Below, piece after piece: positions 38,389 through 49,541 of a stretch of 64,000 bases of DNA. The DNA lies in contig NC_083532.1 of assembly GCF_032362555.1 (NCBI RefSeq), forward strand, positions 3,795,001 to 3,859,000. Reading direction: 5' to 3'. Position numbers and translations under genes: made by a program. Source of the DNA: Amyelois transitella (Eukaryota > Arthropoda > Insecta > Lepidoptera > Pyralidae). The notes beneath the pieces are model-generated. The model saw only the letters and a program-made list of their open reading frames with translations. It searched no databases and was not told the origin of the DNA. The stretch's first letter is position 1; every line of letters begins with the position of its first letter.

Positions 38389-38784
38389 CTATTTGGCGAG
38401 AGGTTTGTCTACACTATTGTGATATAACGTGACCGCCTTCAGCGCCTCCAAGTTCGCGTGTTTGGCGAGCTCCCCCGGTAATAACAGTCTCACAGCTGTC
38501 TGTATCTCCCGGCTTCCCATGGTCGTCTTCTTGCCGTGCGCCACCAGCCTCCCCGCCTCCACAGCGAACCGCTCCAGCAGGTCGTTCACCGCGTTATTCA
38601 TTATCAACATAGATTTCCTCGATATCCTTATGTTTTCTGGAGCGACGCTACGAAGCACCTTGTAAATGTAGCTGTTGAAGCTGTCGTAATCTTTCTTCTT
38701 CTTCTTCATTTTTTTAATTTTCTTCGTCAGTTCAACCTTCTCGATTGATTCTAAAGGCTTTTTTGGTACTTTGGTTGGTGCCAT
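38389..38784 (-). CDS. Histone H2B, strongly diverged
   Basis: An intronless 131-codon gene. The fold core is kept: YIYKVLRSV, the SIMN-like [14 protein letters not shown] and [20 protein letters not shown]. The N-tail is unlike canonical insect H2B and has a [15 protein letters not shown] run. The helix alpha-C differs ([14 protein letters not shown]), and it extends past the usual TSSK end with VDKPLAK. The canonical ubiquitination lysine position in AVTKY is Leu here (AVTLY). The changes lie in tail and surface positions rather than the dimer core, so a functional variant is likelier than a pseudogene. The stem-loop indicates S-phase-type mRNA. Confidence 0.93.
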   Translation of the reverse strand: MAPTKVPKKPLESIEKVELTKKIKKMKKKKKDYDSFNSYIYKVLRSVAPENIRISRKSMLIMNNAVNDLLERFAVEAGRLVAHGKKTTMGSREIQTAVRLLLPGELAKHANLEALKAVTLYHNSVDKPLAK

Positions 38785-38970
38785 TTTTAATGTGTTAATG
38801 ATGTTATGAATGTGTTTCGACTCTGATGTATATGATTTGTTAGATGTGGCAAATAGTTACTAGGTCAAGTTGACTAGCAGCCAATCGGATAGCTATATAA
38901 ACAGTGTGCGTATTGCGTAAGTAAATAAAAATTTACCATCTAATAATTACAATTTATAGTTTTATCTTTA

Positions 38971-39188
38971 GCCGTGTGGTTCCCGGGCACTTTAGGATAA
39001 GACCACTCCTTGTCTTTCCGATGGATGTCGTAAAAAGCAACTAAAGCATAGGCTAATATAATCTGGGATTCTTCTATAGGTGATTATTATCTCTATTCCA
39101 TGCAGCTTGAACGTAACCTTTCAGTCCTTGCGAGATTGTAAGCTCTGTCTACCCCTTAGGGATAAAAACGTATTATAAGTCACTATGT
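38971..39188 (+). mobile_element. SINE-A copy, diverged
   Basis: It starts GCCGTGTGGTTCCCGGGCAC. The middle is shortened and the 3' tail degraded. Confidence 0.75.
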
Positions 39189-39221
39189 ATATATAGTTTT
39201 GTTCTTACATCTAAAACCTCC

Positions 39222-39298
39222 ATACACACATCATGTCTATCCCTTACGGGGTAGACAGTGCCAACAGTAATGACCTAAACGCCACATTCAGCTAGATA
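39222..39298 (-). mobile_element. SINE-A 3' fragment
   Basis: Short minus-strand tail piece. It forms an inverted pair with the copy before it. Confidence 0.6.
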
Positions 39299-39806
39299 GA
39301 CCTACCTTTTTACACATTCAGTCGAGTGAATTTATAGTCTACTGGAGTATGTTATGATAGACTTTCACCACTTACAATGTGTTAAGATAATATTTCTTTC
39401 TTTCTTATTCTAGATAAAGTGACAATGATAAAATAAATAAGAAACAGGAGATTCATTACAAAAAATACATTTATTTCACAACAACAAAAATCTTAAGGAT
39501 TTAGTACTTAAATATAAAGTTTACAAAATACCTAGTTATGTTAAGTACACACATTGGCACCTAGGTAGTTACAAAATAGTTTAAAATTTAAAAAAAATAT
39601 ATAATAATCAAGTATTTACGGTTAGAAAACAGTCAAACTGTAATTAACTGGCTAAAATGAACTAAAACAAGGAAGAACTTTTGCAAAAACTCTTAAAAAC
39701 TTCTTAAGTAACTATATAGTGACAGGTTACTAGCCCGTCGCCTAAAAGAAGAATCTTATGACACCTAAACATACACATTTATAGTAGTAGTTAGTCACAT
39801 ATTTAG

Positions 39807-42800
39807 TCAATAAACACCGATGTTAGTCAGAATATTGGTCAGAATCATCTGGTGCACGTCTTTGAACACCGTCCTGACGTTGTCCGTATCAGTCGCCGTT
39901 GTGTAATGGAAATAACACTCCCGAGGTTGGCTCACTTCCTGAATCACGAAACTCTCCGCTGAAGACTGCGGCTTGCGTTCCCTTTTCCTTTTCGTTATAT
40001 CCTGTGGGGATTTACATACATGTGCCGTGTGGTTCCCGGCACCAATACAAAAAAAGAATAGGACCACTCCATCTCTTTCCCACGGATGTCGTAAAAGGCG
40101 ACTAAAGGATAGGCTTACAAACTTGGGATTGTTTTTTAGGCGACGGGCTAGCGACCTGTCACTAGTTGAATCTCAATTCTATCGTTAAGCCAAATAGCTG
40201 AACCTGGCCATTCAGTCTTGTCAAGACTGTTGGCTCTGTCTACCCCGCAAGGGATAAAGACGTGACCGTATGTATGTATGTATTTACATACATATAATCA
40301 CGTCTGTATCCCTTGCAGAGTCAATAGTCTTGAAAGACTGACAGGCCAAGTTCAGCTGTTAGGCTTAATGATAGCATTGAGGTTCAAATAGTGACAGGTT
40401 GCTAACCCATCGCCTAAAAGAAGAATCCCAAGTTTATAAGCGTTTCTGGAGTTTATAGGCCTGTATGTCGTAAAAGGCGAATAAGGGATAGGCTTATAAA
40501 CTTGGGATTCTTCTATCAGGCGATGGGCTAGCAACCGTCAATATTTGAATCTCAATTCTATCATTAAGCCAAACAGCTGTACGTGGCCTATCAGTCTTTC
40601 CACGTCTGTTGGCTCTGTCAACCCCGCAAGGGATATAGACATGATTTTATGTATTTATGTACATAAAAATCATTTCCTAATACTTACAACAAACATGCTT
40701 CGTATGAACAGTTTAGTCTTATTGTACTCGTCTCCTGGCGCCTGGAAACTGTCATACTCCGGGAAATAAGTGCTGATGCTGCGACCCTGGGCTATCTTGT
40801 TCTGCAGAAGATCCTGCTTGTTCAGGAATACTATGAGTCCAGCTTCTAGGAGGAACCTGATAAAGGAAAAAAAGATATAATAATACATATGCCGTCTGGT
40901 TTCCGGCACTTTAAAATAGACCCACTTCATATCTTTCCCATGGATGTCGTAAATGTCGTAAAATATCCCTTAGTCGTCTTTTACGACATCCACGGGGAAG
41001 ATATGGAGTTGTTCTATTATATAACTTAATCAATACTATTTCATTACAACAATCAGGTCAAGAGCCTACCTGCTGAGCCACACATCCTGGAACAGCACCA
41101 GCGCCTCCTTCAGGCGGTTCTGGGTGGTGTCCTCCCTGAGAGTCTGGTCGAAGTCGCTGCATGCCACTAGAAACCAAATCGCGTGGATGCCCTCGAACAC
41201 CTGGTTGAATTGAAATGCCTCAGAGAACAGTGCGACATACATACATACATATAACCACGTCTATATCCCTTGCGGGGTAGACAGAGCCAACAGCCTTGAA
41301 AAGACTGATAGGCCACGTTCAGCTATTTTGCTTTAAGATAGAATTGTGATTCAAACAGTGACAGGTTGCTAGCCTATCGCCTAAAAGAAGAATCCCAAGT
41401 ATATAAGCCTACACCTTAGTCGCCTTTTACGACATCCATGGGAGAGAGATGGAGTGGTCCTATTCTTTTTTCTATTTGAATCTCAATTCAAATAGAAAAA
41501 AGAACTGAACAGTGCGAGGTTGGATAAAATAATAATAAATATATAGATACGGGACAAATTACACAGATTGAGTTAGCCTCGAAGTAAGTTCGAAACTTGT
41601 GTTAGGAGATACTAACTCAACGATACTAGGTATTTTTTATAATAAATACTTATATCTACGAATAATAATACTCGTATTATTATGGGTCTTGGATGTTTAT
41701 CTATATAAGTATTTATTATAAAATAGAGTATCGTTGGGTTAGTATCTCGTAATACAAGTTCTACTTACTACAAGGCTAACTTAATCTGTGTAATTTGTCC
41801 CATATTTATTTATTTATTTATAAACATCCAAGACCCAGGACAATCAGAGAAGTCTCAAGTTTTTACATGTTAACTACTACTATCTACATACAAATGTGTA
41901 ATTTTTGTTTTTAACGTGAACCTAAACGTCATGTTGTTTGTGCTGTTATAATTCAATGTCTAATGTTATAAATTAATTAATTAGATTATTGAATAAATCA
42001 CGCCCCTTTATATTTTACATGGATGTCGTTAAAGGCGACTATACTCCAAAAACGGAGCCTTAAATATTAATTTAAACATACATATTATCACGTCTATATA
42101 CCTAGCGGGGTAGACAGAGCCACCAGTCTTAGGCGACTGAACTCCAAAAACGGAGCCTTAAAAATTAATTTAAACATACATACATATTATCACTTCTATA
42201 TCCCTAGCGGGGTAGACAAAGCTCAGCTGTTTGTAATTCCAAGCTAGCTAACCTGTATCCATTTCTTCCTCTCCCCCCTCTGTCCGCCAACGTCGAACAT
42301 CCAGAAATCTTGAACGCCACCTTGCATTGACTTCGGTACCTGGTATGAATTTAAAAGATTTAATACTTAGCATATATCTGTTTATCTATTTATTTAAACT
42401 TCATTGCACAAAATACAAATGTAAAGGTATAGCACTATCGACGGACTTAATACATACTACAATTGGAGGCAAAACCTGTTGTTGTTTTATTAACAGCCGT
42501 GTTGTTCCCGGCACCAATAAAAAAAAAGAATAGGATCACTCCATTTCGTTCCCATGGATGTCCTAAAGGGCGACTAAGGGATAGGATATAAACTTGGGAT
42601 TCTTCATTAAGGCGATGGGCTAGCAACCCAACACCTACAAGAAGAATCCCAAGTTTATCCCTTAGTCGCTTTTTACGATATACGGAGGGGTCTTAATCTA
42701 AAGTGGCGGGAACCACACGACATTAGATGATTCTACCTTGACTTTGAACTCAATTTTCTGAATTCCAGTTGTTTTCTGACGACATCTCAGAATGTCGGCA

Positions 42801-45800
42801 TCAGACGGCACGTAATCCGGTTTCTCCAGTAAGTCTATTCGGTCCAAAAAACTGAAAGTTAAAATAAGTAATAAATAAGGATTAAAAAGTGGAGGCATCC
42901 CGAAACAAGAACTTAACAGATTTTATACTTTTGCGTTGCATTACGATTAAAAACGGTACCTTTCAGGTAGCCGCTTAAAATATTCACAGAATATTTCATT
43001 AGTTAGGTACTAATTATCTTTCAAAATTTATTTAATTATATTTATATATATTTAGTGCAACATTACAATAATTACGAGTATACTACATACATATAATCAC
43101 GTCTATATCTCTTGCGAGGTAGACAGCGCCACGTTCAGCTGTATGGCTTAGGTAATGATGGAATTGAGATTCAAATAGTGACAGGTTGCTAGCCTATCGC
43201 CTAAAAGAAGAATCCTTAGTTCATTAGCTTTAACTGATATTCATTAGGCTTTCCTTTAGTAGCCTTTTACGACAGCGATAAAAAACTATTACAATAACCA
43301 CCAAGCAAAAGCATTGGATCTTTTTAAACGACTTTAAAAAGGGAAGGTTTTTTTTTCGATGTTTCTTTTTTTTTAGTCTATGACTAGACGAATGCATACT
43401 CACTATTCGGCACTGTCAATGAGTTGGTATTCGTTTGACCTCCTAAAACATTCCCTCACTCCGTTGTCTGCCCATAATTTCCTGACGAAATCGAAATATT
43501 CCTGAAATAACATCAACAATACAGGTAGACAAAATCTTTCATACCTATAATCACGTCTATATCCCTCGAGGGGTAGACAGAGCCAACAGTCTTGAAAAGA
43601 CTGATAGCGTTCAGCTATTGGTCTTTAAGATACGATTGAGATTCAAATAGTGACAGGTTGCTAGCCCATCGCCTAAAAGAAGAATCCCAAGTCCCAAGCC
43701 TATCCCTTAGTCGCCTTTTAAGACATCCATGGGAACGAGATGGAGTGGTCCTATTCTTTTTTTATATTAGTGCCGGGAACCACACAGCACAACAAACTAA
43801 CAATTTCTTCGTACTTTATATCATTTCGAAAAACGAAACTAAAAATTGTATCAGTGAAATCTGTATTTTTTTAAAGTTTACAACTAAACGTAAACAAGGA
43901 AATTTAAGTTTTTGCAATTGTCTTTGATGACAGAGGTCCTGGGCTCGAATTCCGGTCAGGGCATGATGAGAATCGAACTTTCTTTGATTGGCCTGGATCT
44001 TAGATGTTTATCCATATAAGTATTTATTATCTTATACAAAATTCTCGTGTCACAATGTTCGTTCCCGTACTCCTCCGAAACGGCTTGACCGATTCTCATG
44101 AAATTTTTTGAGCATATTGAGTAGGTCTGAGAAACGGCCAACATCTATTCATACCATTCATTCTAAACAACGTTTTCCGGGACAGCTAGTAAAATATAGT
44201 ATATCGTTGAGTTAGTATCTCGTAACACAAGTCTCGAACTTACTTCGAGGCTAACTCATTCTGTGTAATCTGTCCCATATTTATTTATATATATGTTACT
44301 GTAAAAGCCCGAACTGTGGTAAATCCTAAGATTTTCCGGTAAAACCTAAGATTTACTAACTCTTAATGGCAAAAGTCCGAACAGTTCTTTTATTTCGAAC
44401 TTTTACCACCATTCACTAGGTAAATCTTAGGATTTACCTCAAGAGCACGGTAGGTAAATATTGAAAATGATTTTTTTACTATAAGAATTAAGTAAATGCT
44501 AGGTTTTACCAATGATGACTGGTACATATTAGTTTTGGGAATAAAAAAAAATATTATTCTTAATCATTTATTTCTACCTTTAGCATTATAATAGGCATGT
44601 ATTTATGAATCTTACATAATTATGTATTTAAATTACAAACATAAAATATCTTCTCACAAACATAACGCTTAAGTTGGCTAATTAAATCTCACTAAATCGG
44701 TATGATTCTTATAATTTGGTATTTTAAGGAACAAAGTTGAAAAAAAAGACAATCGTCATTAATTAGTAGGTACTAAGTACCTAAGAAAAATATTATTTGT
44801 TACAACACGGAGTGCTATTGTGGCACTTAGAATTACAAAGTAATCCTGATGACTTGCAAGCGCATTTCTTCGACAAGCATTTTTTGAGACAGTTACATTT
44901 TTTGAATCCTTGTCCTCCAGTCAACGACAATTTTCCAACAACTTCGCGAAGACTCACTTCTTTCTCTTTAACAACATCTTCTATCGTAATAAAATCTTCA
45001 GAGCATGAGGTAAACTGATTCTGTGTGTAAAGCTGTTTTAGTACTCCAATATTGGTACCTAGTTGGTAAAACTCGTTGTCCTTTACATCTATTACAACTG
45101 CAATGATGCTTTTCGGGTCAGTTTTAGCTCTGTCAATGTCCGGTACTTTCAGTCTTACATTTTGGCCAAGTTTCACATTTGGATTTTTATCAGACGACTT
45201 AGCTTTCATTTTTTCAGCAATCATTTTCAATATTTACCGTGCTCTTGAGGTAAATCCTAAGATTTACCAATTACATGGTGGTAAAAGTTCGAAATAAAAG
45301 AACGTTCGGACTTTTACCATGGAAAGTTGGTAAATCTTAGGTTTTACCGGAAAATCTTAGGATTTACCACAGTTCGGGCTTTTACAGTAACATATATACT
45401 AGCTATTGCCTGCGACTTCGTCCGCGTGAATTTCGAATTTTTCGCGTAAACTTATTTGCAGTCAAACTCATGCCTTGAGTTCATTCAAGTAACGATAACT
45501 TTTTTTTAGTGAACCGATTTTGATGAAACAAACTTTAAATGTTTTTCTGATTTAAAACAAAGCAATTGGTGAAAGTTTAAAGTAAATCGGTTCAGTACTT
45601 TTGGAGATAAGCGTGATCATACATACAGACAGACAGACAAGAAATTCAAAAAATATATTATTTTTTTTTCTATTATTCTTTCTAAGTGTCCCTCTATCCA
45701 TTTCAGTCAAAAATACTAAATGTACAGACAAAATATTTTTAATGTTTTATTATATGTATAGATATTTATTTATTTACCTCAGTATAGTCCGGCGGTCCTT

Positions 45801-47391
45801 CCGGCCCACATTTAAGTATGTACTGCTGCGCTTGCACATTCTTAGGGCTCTGCAGTGGGATGCTGAGGGCGCTCATGTTGCGGACAATGTCGTAGATAGA
45901 CTCGTGCACGTTGTGTCTAATGTGCATAACTTTCTCGGTCCGGTCGCTGTATTAAAAAAAAAAATTCATCCCATAATCGATTAGACTATAGTCTATGGCA
46001 AGGCACGCGCGACGCCATTTTTGTCGCGCGAAAATCTATCTCGTTTCACGTCATAATAAAAAGCGAAAGAGCATTTTTTCGCGCGGTAAAATGTATAAAT
46101 GGCTGGTGAAATTGTGTATGTATTTGTTACATACATCATACATATAATCACGTCTATATGCCTTGCGGGGTTAGATACCCTCTTTGGTGGTTATCTGTGA
46201 GTTGAACAGATATTACGCGAACTAAGCGTGCAAAATTTAATTTCAAGTTAAAATTTTTACCTTATTTTCATTTCAAGTTGTCAAAGTATTTCTTACCTCG
46301 CAGAGAATCCCTGTACGTGCAATATTTTCATTTGTTTTATAATTGTAGTCTTCCCGCTCTCCCCTGTCCCCAAGAGGAGTAGCTTGATGGCCTGTAATTA
46401 ATTTATAGGTACATAATACCTACTATAATAGTTCGTCGGCGTAAGACAAAATAATTTACCGCTCCTGCGGGAATTTCTCTCTAGATCAGTGATTCCCAAA
46501 GTGGTCTTTATCGACCACTAGGATTCTATGACAACATTTGGGTGTCCATGAAATGAAAATGTGGATCCACGATAGTGGATCTCAACACATACACTGATAG
46601 TACCTATTTACTTACAGCATCTATCTTGCAATACCAAAACATATACATTATTTATAAAAGTACCTATGAAGTAAAAAAAATATTATATATATTTGTAAAA
46701 TTGTGTAAGTTGTAGGATACAGGAAATCAATATCAGATTAGTAGGGGATATACCCAATACGGAAAAACATGGCAAGGGGTCTATGACACAAAAAAGTTTG
46801 GGGAACTCTGCTCTAGATCATTTCTAATTGACATTAAGGCAACTTAATTAAAATTGTTGTGAACTATTTTTTATTACAAACTTTTTAAGTACATATTTAT
46901 TTTCTTTTGTAAAATTACCTATTCGACTGTTCTCGAGTTTTATAATTTCATAATAATAACCGTCTTTATTTCATCTTTATTATTTATTATACAGTCCACC
47001 TTTTCACAACAAAAAACATACATATACTAAATCACGTCTATATCCCTTATGGAGTAAACAAAACCAACAGTCTCGCAAAGGCTAAAAGGCCACGTTGGGA
47101 TGTATGGTTTAATTATGGGGTCAAGATTCAGTTATGGCCTAGTGAAAAGTGGTCCTAAGTATTGTAAAGTGCTGCGAACCACACGGCACTATAATAATAT
47201 AAACTAGATAATATATACTCGATTATGAAAATTGCACTTTAAATTGCACTAACTGTTGCGTTATCTTAAAACTGATAAAAAATACACACATCATTGTAGG
47301 ATTTTATCCAATTCTTGATTTCCCTGTCTATCTGCCTGGAATTAACTCCTTCCTCATCCCTTTTTTGGACGCAGGGCACTAAGAACCGCAT
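39807..47391 (-). CDS. G-protein alpha subunit, Gs-like (candidate Galphaf), 9 coding exons
   Basis: The exons in gene order are 47391-47290, 46391-46297, 45946-45778, 43501-43404, 42851-42737, 42339-42253, 41200-41070, 40856-40688 and 40001-39807. All junctions are in phase, giving 386 residues. Visible motifs are the P-loop GTGESGKT (42-49), switch I arginine R179 and T182 (LRCRQKTTG), DVGGQR (209-214, catalytic Q213), NKQD (278-281) and TTATDT (356-361). The enzyme binds and hydrolyses GTP and couples receptors to effectors. The [14 protein letters not shown]-type region and the exon layout resemble Gs. However, there is no Gly2 for myristoylation (it starts MRFLVPC, with Cys7 a palmitoylation candidate), and the C-terminus ends NIGVY, unlike Gs, Gi, Gq or G12. 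This fits the divergent insect Galphaf class; the class call is inference. Confidence 0.88.
40024..40289 (+). mobile_element. SINE-A copy, full length, at the last G-alpha exon
   Basis: Complete copy. It starts 23 bp from the start of the last G-alpha exon, so the intron's 3' end on the minus strand lies next to the SINE. Confidence 0.85.
40292..40660. mobile_element. Two SINE-A copies, - then +
   Basis: Minus-strand 40292-40442 and plus-strand 40460-40660. With the copy at 40024 this makes three alternating copies. Confidence 0.8.
40889..41019. mobile_element. SINE-A 5'-end foldback
   Basis: A plus-strand 5' end (40889-40953) faces a minus-strand 5' piece (40966-41019). Confidence 0.65.
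41236..41476 (-). mobile_element. SINE-A copy, near full length
   Basis: Minus-strand copy 35 bp upstream of G-alpha exon 7. The GTGCCGGGAACC end is missing. Confidence 0.8.
41536..41832. mobile_element. Two SINE-B 3' parts, inverted
   Basis: A minus-strand body (41536-41665) and a plus-strand body (about 41684-41832) meet head to head without tRNA heads. Confidence 0.7.
42033..42225. repeat. Tandem duplication with SINE-A tail, ~100-bp unit
   Basis: Two direct units each hold GGCGACT, ACTCCAAAAACGGAGCCTTA and a minus-strand SINE-A tail. The second starts near 42133. Confidence 0.75.
42496..42722. mobile_element. SINE-A 5' parts, + then -
   Basis: Plus-strand 42496-42625 meets minus-strand 42632-42722, ending 14 bp from G-alpha exon 5. 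Confidence 0.75.
43084..43272 (-). mobile_element. SINE-A copy, partial
   Basis: Minus-strand tail and middle. The 5' end is lost. Confidence 0.75.
43541..43797 (-). mobile_element. SINE-A copy, full length
   Basis: Complete minus-strand copy ending GTGCCGGGAACCACACAGC. Confidence 0.85.
43928..44289 (+). mobile_element. SINE-B copy interrupted by a mini-Helitron
   Basis: The SINE-B head and body (43928-44029) continue after the insert (44190-44289). The tRNA-like A-box part is missing. Confidence 0.8.
44030..44189 (+). mobile_element. 160-bp mini-Helitron with exact ends
   Basis: It starts TCTTATACAAAATTCTCG and ends GGGACAGCTAG, inserted exactly between A and T of the SINE-B sequence TATTTATTA/TAAAATA. 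Other SINE-B copies show the unoccupied site. It has no target duplication, as Helitrons require. Confidence 0.88.
44294..45392. mobile_element. Ginger-like DNA transposon remnant with ~165-bp terminal inverted repeats
   Basis: The ends TGTTACTGTAAAAGCCCGAA are inverted copies extending for about 165 bp with high identity (44294-44460 and 45228-45392). They are flanked by TATA on both sides (44290-44293, 45393-45396). TGT ends and a 4-bp duplication fit Ginger-type elements, which use a retrovirus-like integrase as transposase. The inverted repeats contain several copies of GTAAATCYTAGGATTTAC, itself a palindrome. The integrase core is absent; only a C-terminal-type Cys-rich ORF remains. Confidence 0.75.
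44793..45230 (-). CDS. Cys-rich C-terminal fragment of an integrase-type transposase (KRBA2/Ginger-like)
   Basis: This 145-residue ORF lies wholly between the inverted repeats. It begins exactly where the right repeat ends. Residues 18-75 resemble the small barrel domain that follows integrase cores in KRBA2-like proteins ([10 protein letters not shown]...). It then has [18 protein letters not shown] and a cysteine cluster, [18 protein letters not shown] followed by LLCNSKCH, probably a zinc-binding module. No integrase catalytic domain is present. Whether it is expressed is unknown. The family call is from memory of these proteins. Confidence 0.6.
   Translation of the reverse strand: MKMIAEKMKAKSSDKNPNVKLGQNVRLKVPDIDRAKTDPKSIIAVVIDVKDNEFYQLGTNIGVLKQLYTQNQFTSCSEDFITIEDVVKEKEVSLREVVGKLSLTGGQGFKKCNCLKKCLSKKCACKSSGLLCNSKCHNSTPCCNK
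45399..45645 (-). mobile_element. Diverged mini-Helitron or SINE-like repeat
   Basis: It begins CTAGCTATTGCCTGCGACTT, the reverse of a typical GTCGCAGGCA...CTAG Helitron end. It contains TTTTTTAGTGAACCGATTTT and ends in an ACAGACAGACAG run. The other end is not resolved. Confidence 0.45.
46132..46180 (-). mobile_element. SINE-A tail scrap
   Basis: Only ACATATAATCACGTCTATATG and GCGGGGTTAGA remain. Confidence 0.55.
46392..47017 (-). other. G-alpha intron 1, no clear feature
   Basis: AT-rich intron. A block at 46490-46810 (CAGTGATTCCCAAAGTGG at its start, GGGGAACTCTGC near its end) resembles common eukaryotic dispersed repeats but could not be assigned. Confidence 0.4.
47018..47192 (-). mobile_element. 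SINE-A copy, diverged
   Basis: Minus-strand copy with internal losses, ending AACCACACGGCAC. Confidence 0.65.
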
Positions 47392-47609
47392 TTTACACTA
47401 ATGTTTTAAATCACGACTATTCACTAATTGATATGTTATCAGATTAAAATATTATCGATAACATTGTCGCTTCAACTCGCCGTGGCGGGGAAATTAATAA
47501 TCTGATTAAAAATTTTATGTTGTTTATTAAAAGAAGTGCATGGGATTAGTAAAATAATATATAGTATTAGGAGGAGTTCCTACTTGTTACTTAATATTAT
47601 TGTCTCTTA

Positions 47610-47930
47610 AATACATACACACAAAAACGTCTTTATCCCTGACGGAGGAGACAGAGCCTGAGAGAGGAGAATGACCTTGAAAAGAGTAACCCTGTAAAGG
47701 AACGTTCAGCTGTATGGCTTAATGATGGAATTGAGATTCAATTAGTGAAAGTTTCAGCGCCCAAAAGAAGAACAGCAAGGTTAAGACTTTGATTGACTCC
47801 TACAATCTGTACAGAAAGAACTGTCACACATTATCTTTTTTCTTCCTTTCCAGGTTGTGGCCTCTTAGTCTTCTCGAGACTGTTGGCTCTGTCTTCACAT
47901 TAAGGAAAAAAACGTGAGATTTAAATTTAA
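47610..47930. mobile_element. SINE-A fragments between G-alpha and H4
   Basis: Minus-strand 47610-47790 and a plus-strand tail at 47868-47925, both diverged. Confidence 0.55.
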
Positions 47931-47994
47931 GTATTCATACAGATATACCTAGTTATAAAGAATTTCTGTTTCCTCTTACGGTAAGAATAAACAT

Positions 47995-48178
47995 CGTGAG
48001 GAAACCTGCACATTAAGGCAACTGGATGTGTAACTACGATCCATACGTTTTAGGTATTCGGTTAGGTTCCATACGGTTTAGGTTCCCCTGCAAATGTTGC
48101 GGAAGTCGGAGGGGAGGGTCCAGAGCGTACCCCGGGCTCCTCCAGTGTGGTGAGGGGAGATCGTAATCGAGACTTTAG
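47995..48178 (+). mobile_element. Rep-D copy, diverged
   Basis: It contains CAACTGGATGTGTAAC, AGGTTCCCCTGCAAATGTTG and a GGTGAGGGGAGATCG-like end. It stops about 145 bp before the H4 TATA box. Confidence 0.65.
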
Positions 48179-48322
48179 ACAGGAGAAAGATGTATAAAAT
48201 ACACGTTTTATTTGGCGAGTATAAAAAATAACGTGTAAATATAATTTTCATTAAGAATTGTTCTGCACTTGGTATAAGTTTTGTGCATCTACCTTCAATA
48301 TTTACAATTCGCCTCTCAACGA

Positions 48323-48330
48323 TATAAAAA
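48323..48330 (+). promoter_or_regulatory. TATA box of H4
   Basis: TATAAAAA in the context ACGATATAAAAACCG, 77 nt upstream of the start codon. A TCACT/TCACTC initiator-like site is about 30 nt downstream. Confidence 0.75.
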
Positions 48331-48382
48331 CCGTCGCTAACAACGCATCTGGTTCACTCGGCCACGGTCCGTTGCATAGTGA

Positions 48383-48718
<336 letters not shown>

Positions 48719-48764
48719 TTTTGTTAATGTGAAACGTTTAGGTATAATTTATTGTGTTGACAAA

Positions 48765-48780
48765 AGCTCTTTTCAGAGCT
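48765..48780 (+). terminator. Histone 3' stem-loop of the H4 gene
   Basis: AGCTCTTTTCAGAGCT has a perfect 6-bp stem with a TTTC loop, 47 nt after the stop codon, preceded by CAAA and followed by GCA. Confidence 0.95.
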
Positions 48781-49154
48781 GCATATTTCTGTTTCTTGGC
48801 AATTATGTCTATGTCTCAGATTCTCGGGTGTTTCCTGAAAAAACTTGCTTAAACCCGGGATCTGTGAGTAGATATATAGCATGCACTTCTACATGAAGAA
48901 TTGAAGTGATTCTCTGTCGAAAACTTCTGTTTTTGTAGGTCGTTTTACGATTGATTTTTATTTATATACTAAAATATATGTGATACTACTACTACTGCTG
49001 ACTATAATAATGTGTAGGTATTTATATTTTCATTTATTCTTAGTCATTTTAACCCAACTGTTATGTGCTCTGTATAAAGATTTCTGTGGTTGTGGGAGTA
49101 TTTAAGTAAGTAGGAAATTTTTAACAGTTATGTCTTTACAATTCTTTCATTGCT

Positions 49155-49290
49155 AATCGATGCTTACAGGTTAGGAACATTGAGAAGAAACCTGCATATT
49201 CATTCAACTGGATGTGTAGCCGTGATCCGATATGGGTTTCGAGTACCAATTTACCCAAATCCAGGGTGGTGGATAATAGACCCAGTCTTT
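49155..49290 (+). mobile_element. Rep-D fragment, old
   Basis: Blocks remain such as CATTCAACTGGATGTGTAGC and CCAAATCCAGGGTGG. Confidence 0.45.
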
Positions 49291-49431
49291 CGAATAGCAT
49301 AACGCCAGGAACGATCATGTTAAAAAAGTCACGACAACAGATATATTCAGTGCCTAGGTATGTAAGTATATAACGATTTTTTTTTTAAATGAAGGTAATA
49401 ACAAAAAAATCAAAGAAACAAGAAAACTTGC

Positions 49432-49447
49432 AGTCCTGAAAAGGACT
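49432..49447 (-). terminator. Histone 3' stem-loop of the H2A gene
   Basis: On the minus strand AGTCCTTTTCAGGACT has a perfect 6-bp stem with a TTTC loop, about 95 nt after the stop codon, with CAAA upstream and GCA downstream. Confidence 0.93.
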
Positions 49448-49541
49448 TTGTCAATCAGACCATGATTAGGTCATCATCTCAAATAAATAGATTGGACTTA
49501 ATCTCTAATTGAACTTTAGCACTCTCACTGGCAACACTAAT

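Noticed and set aside
38881-38900. CCAAT and TATA pair in plus orientation upstream of H2B
   Set aside because: The orientation points away from H2B and no gene follows on the plus strand, so I did not call it a promoter.
40002-40067. N-terminal extension of the last G-alpha exon by an in-frame ORF
   Set aside because: The extra residues come from SINE-A and a splice acceptor lies exactly at 40002-40003; GAT at 40001 joins in phase with the previous exon.
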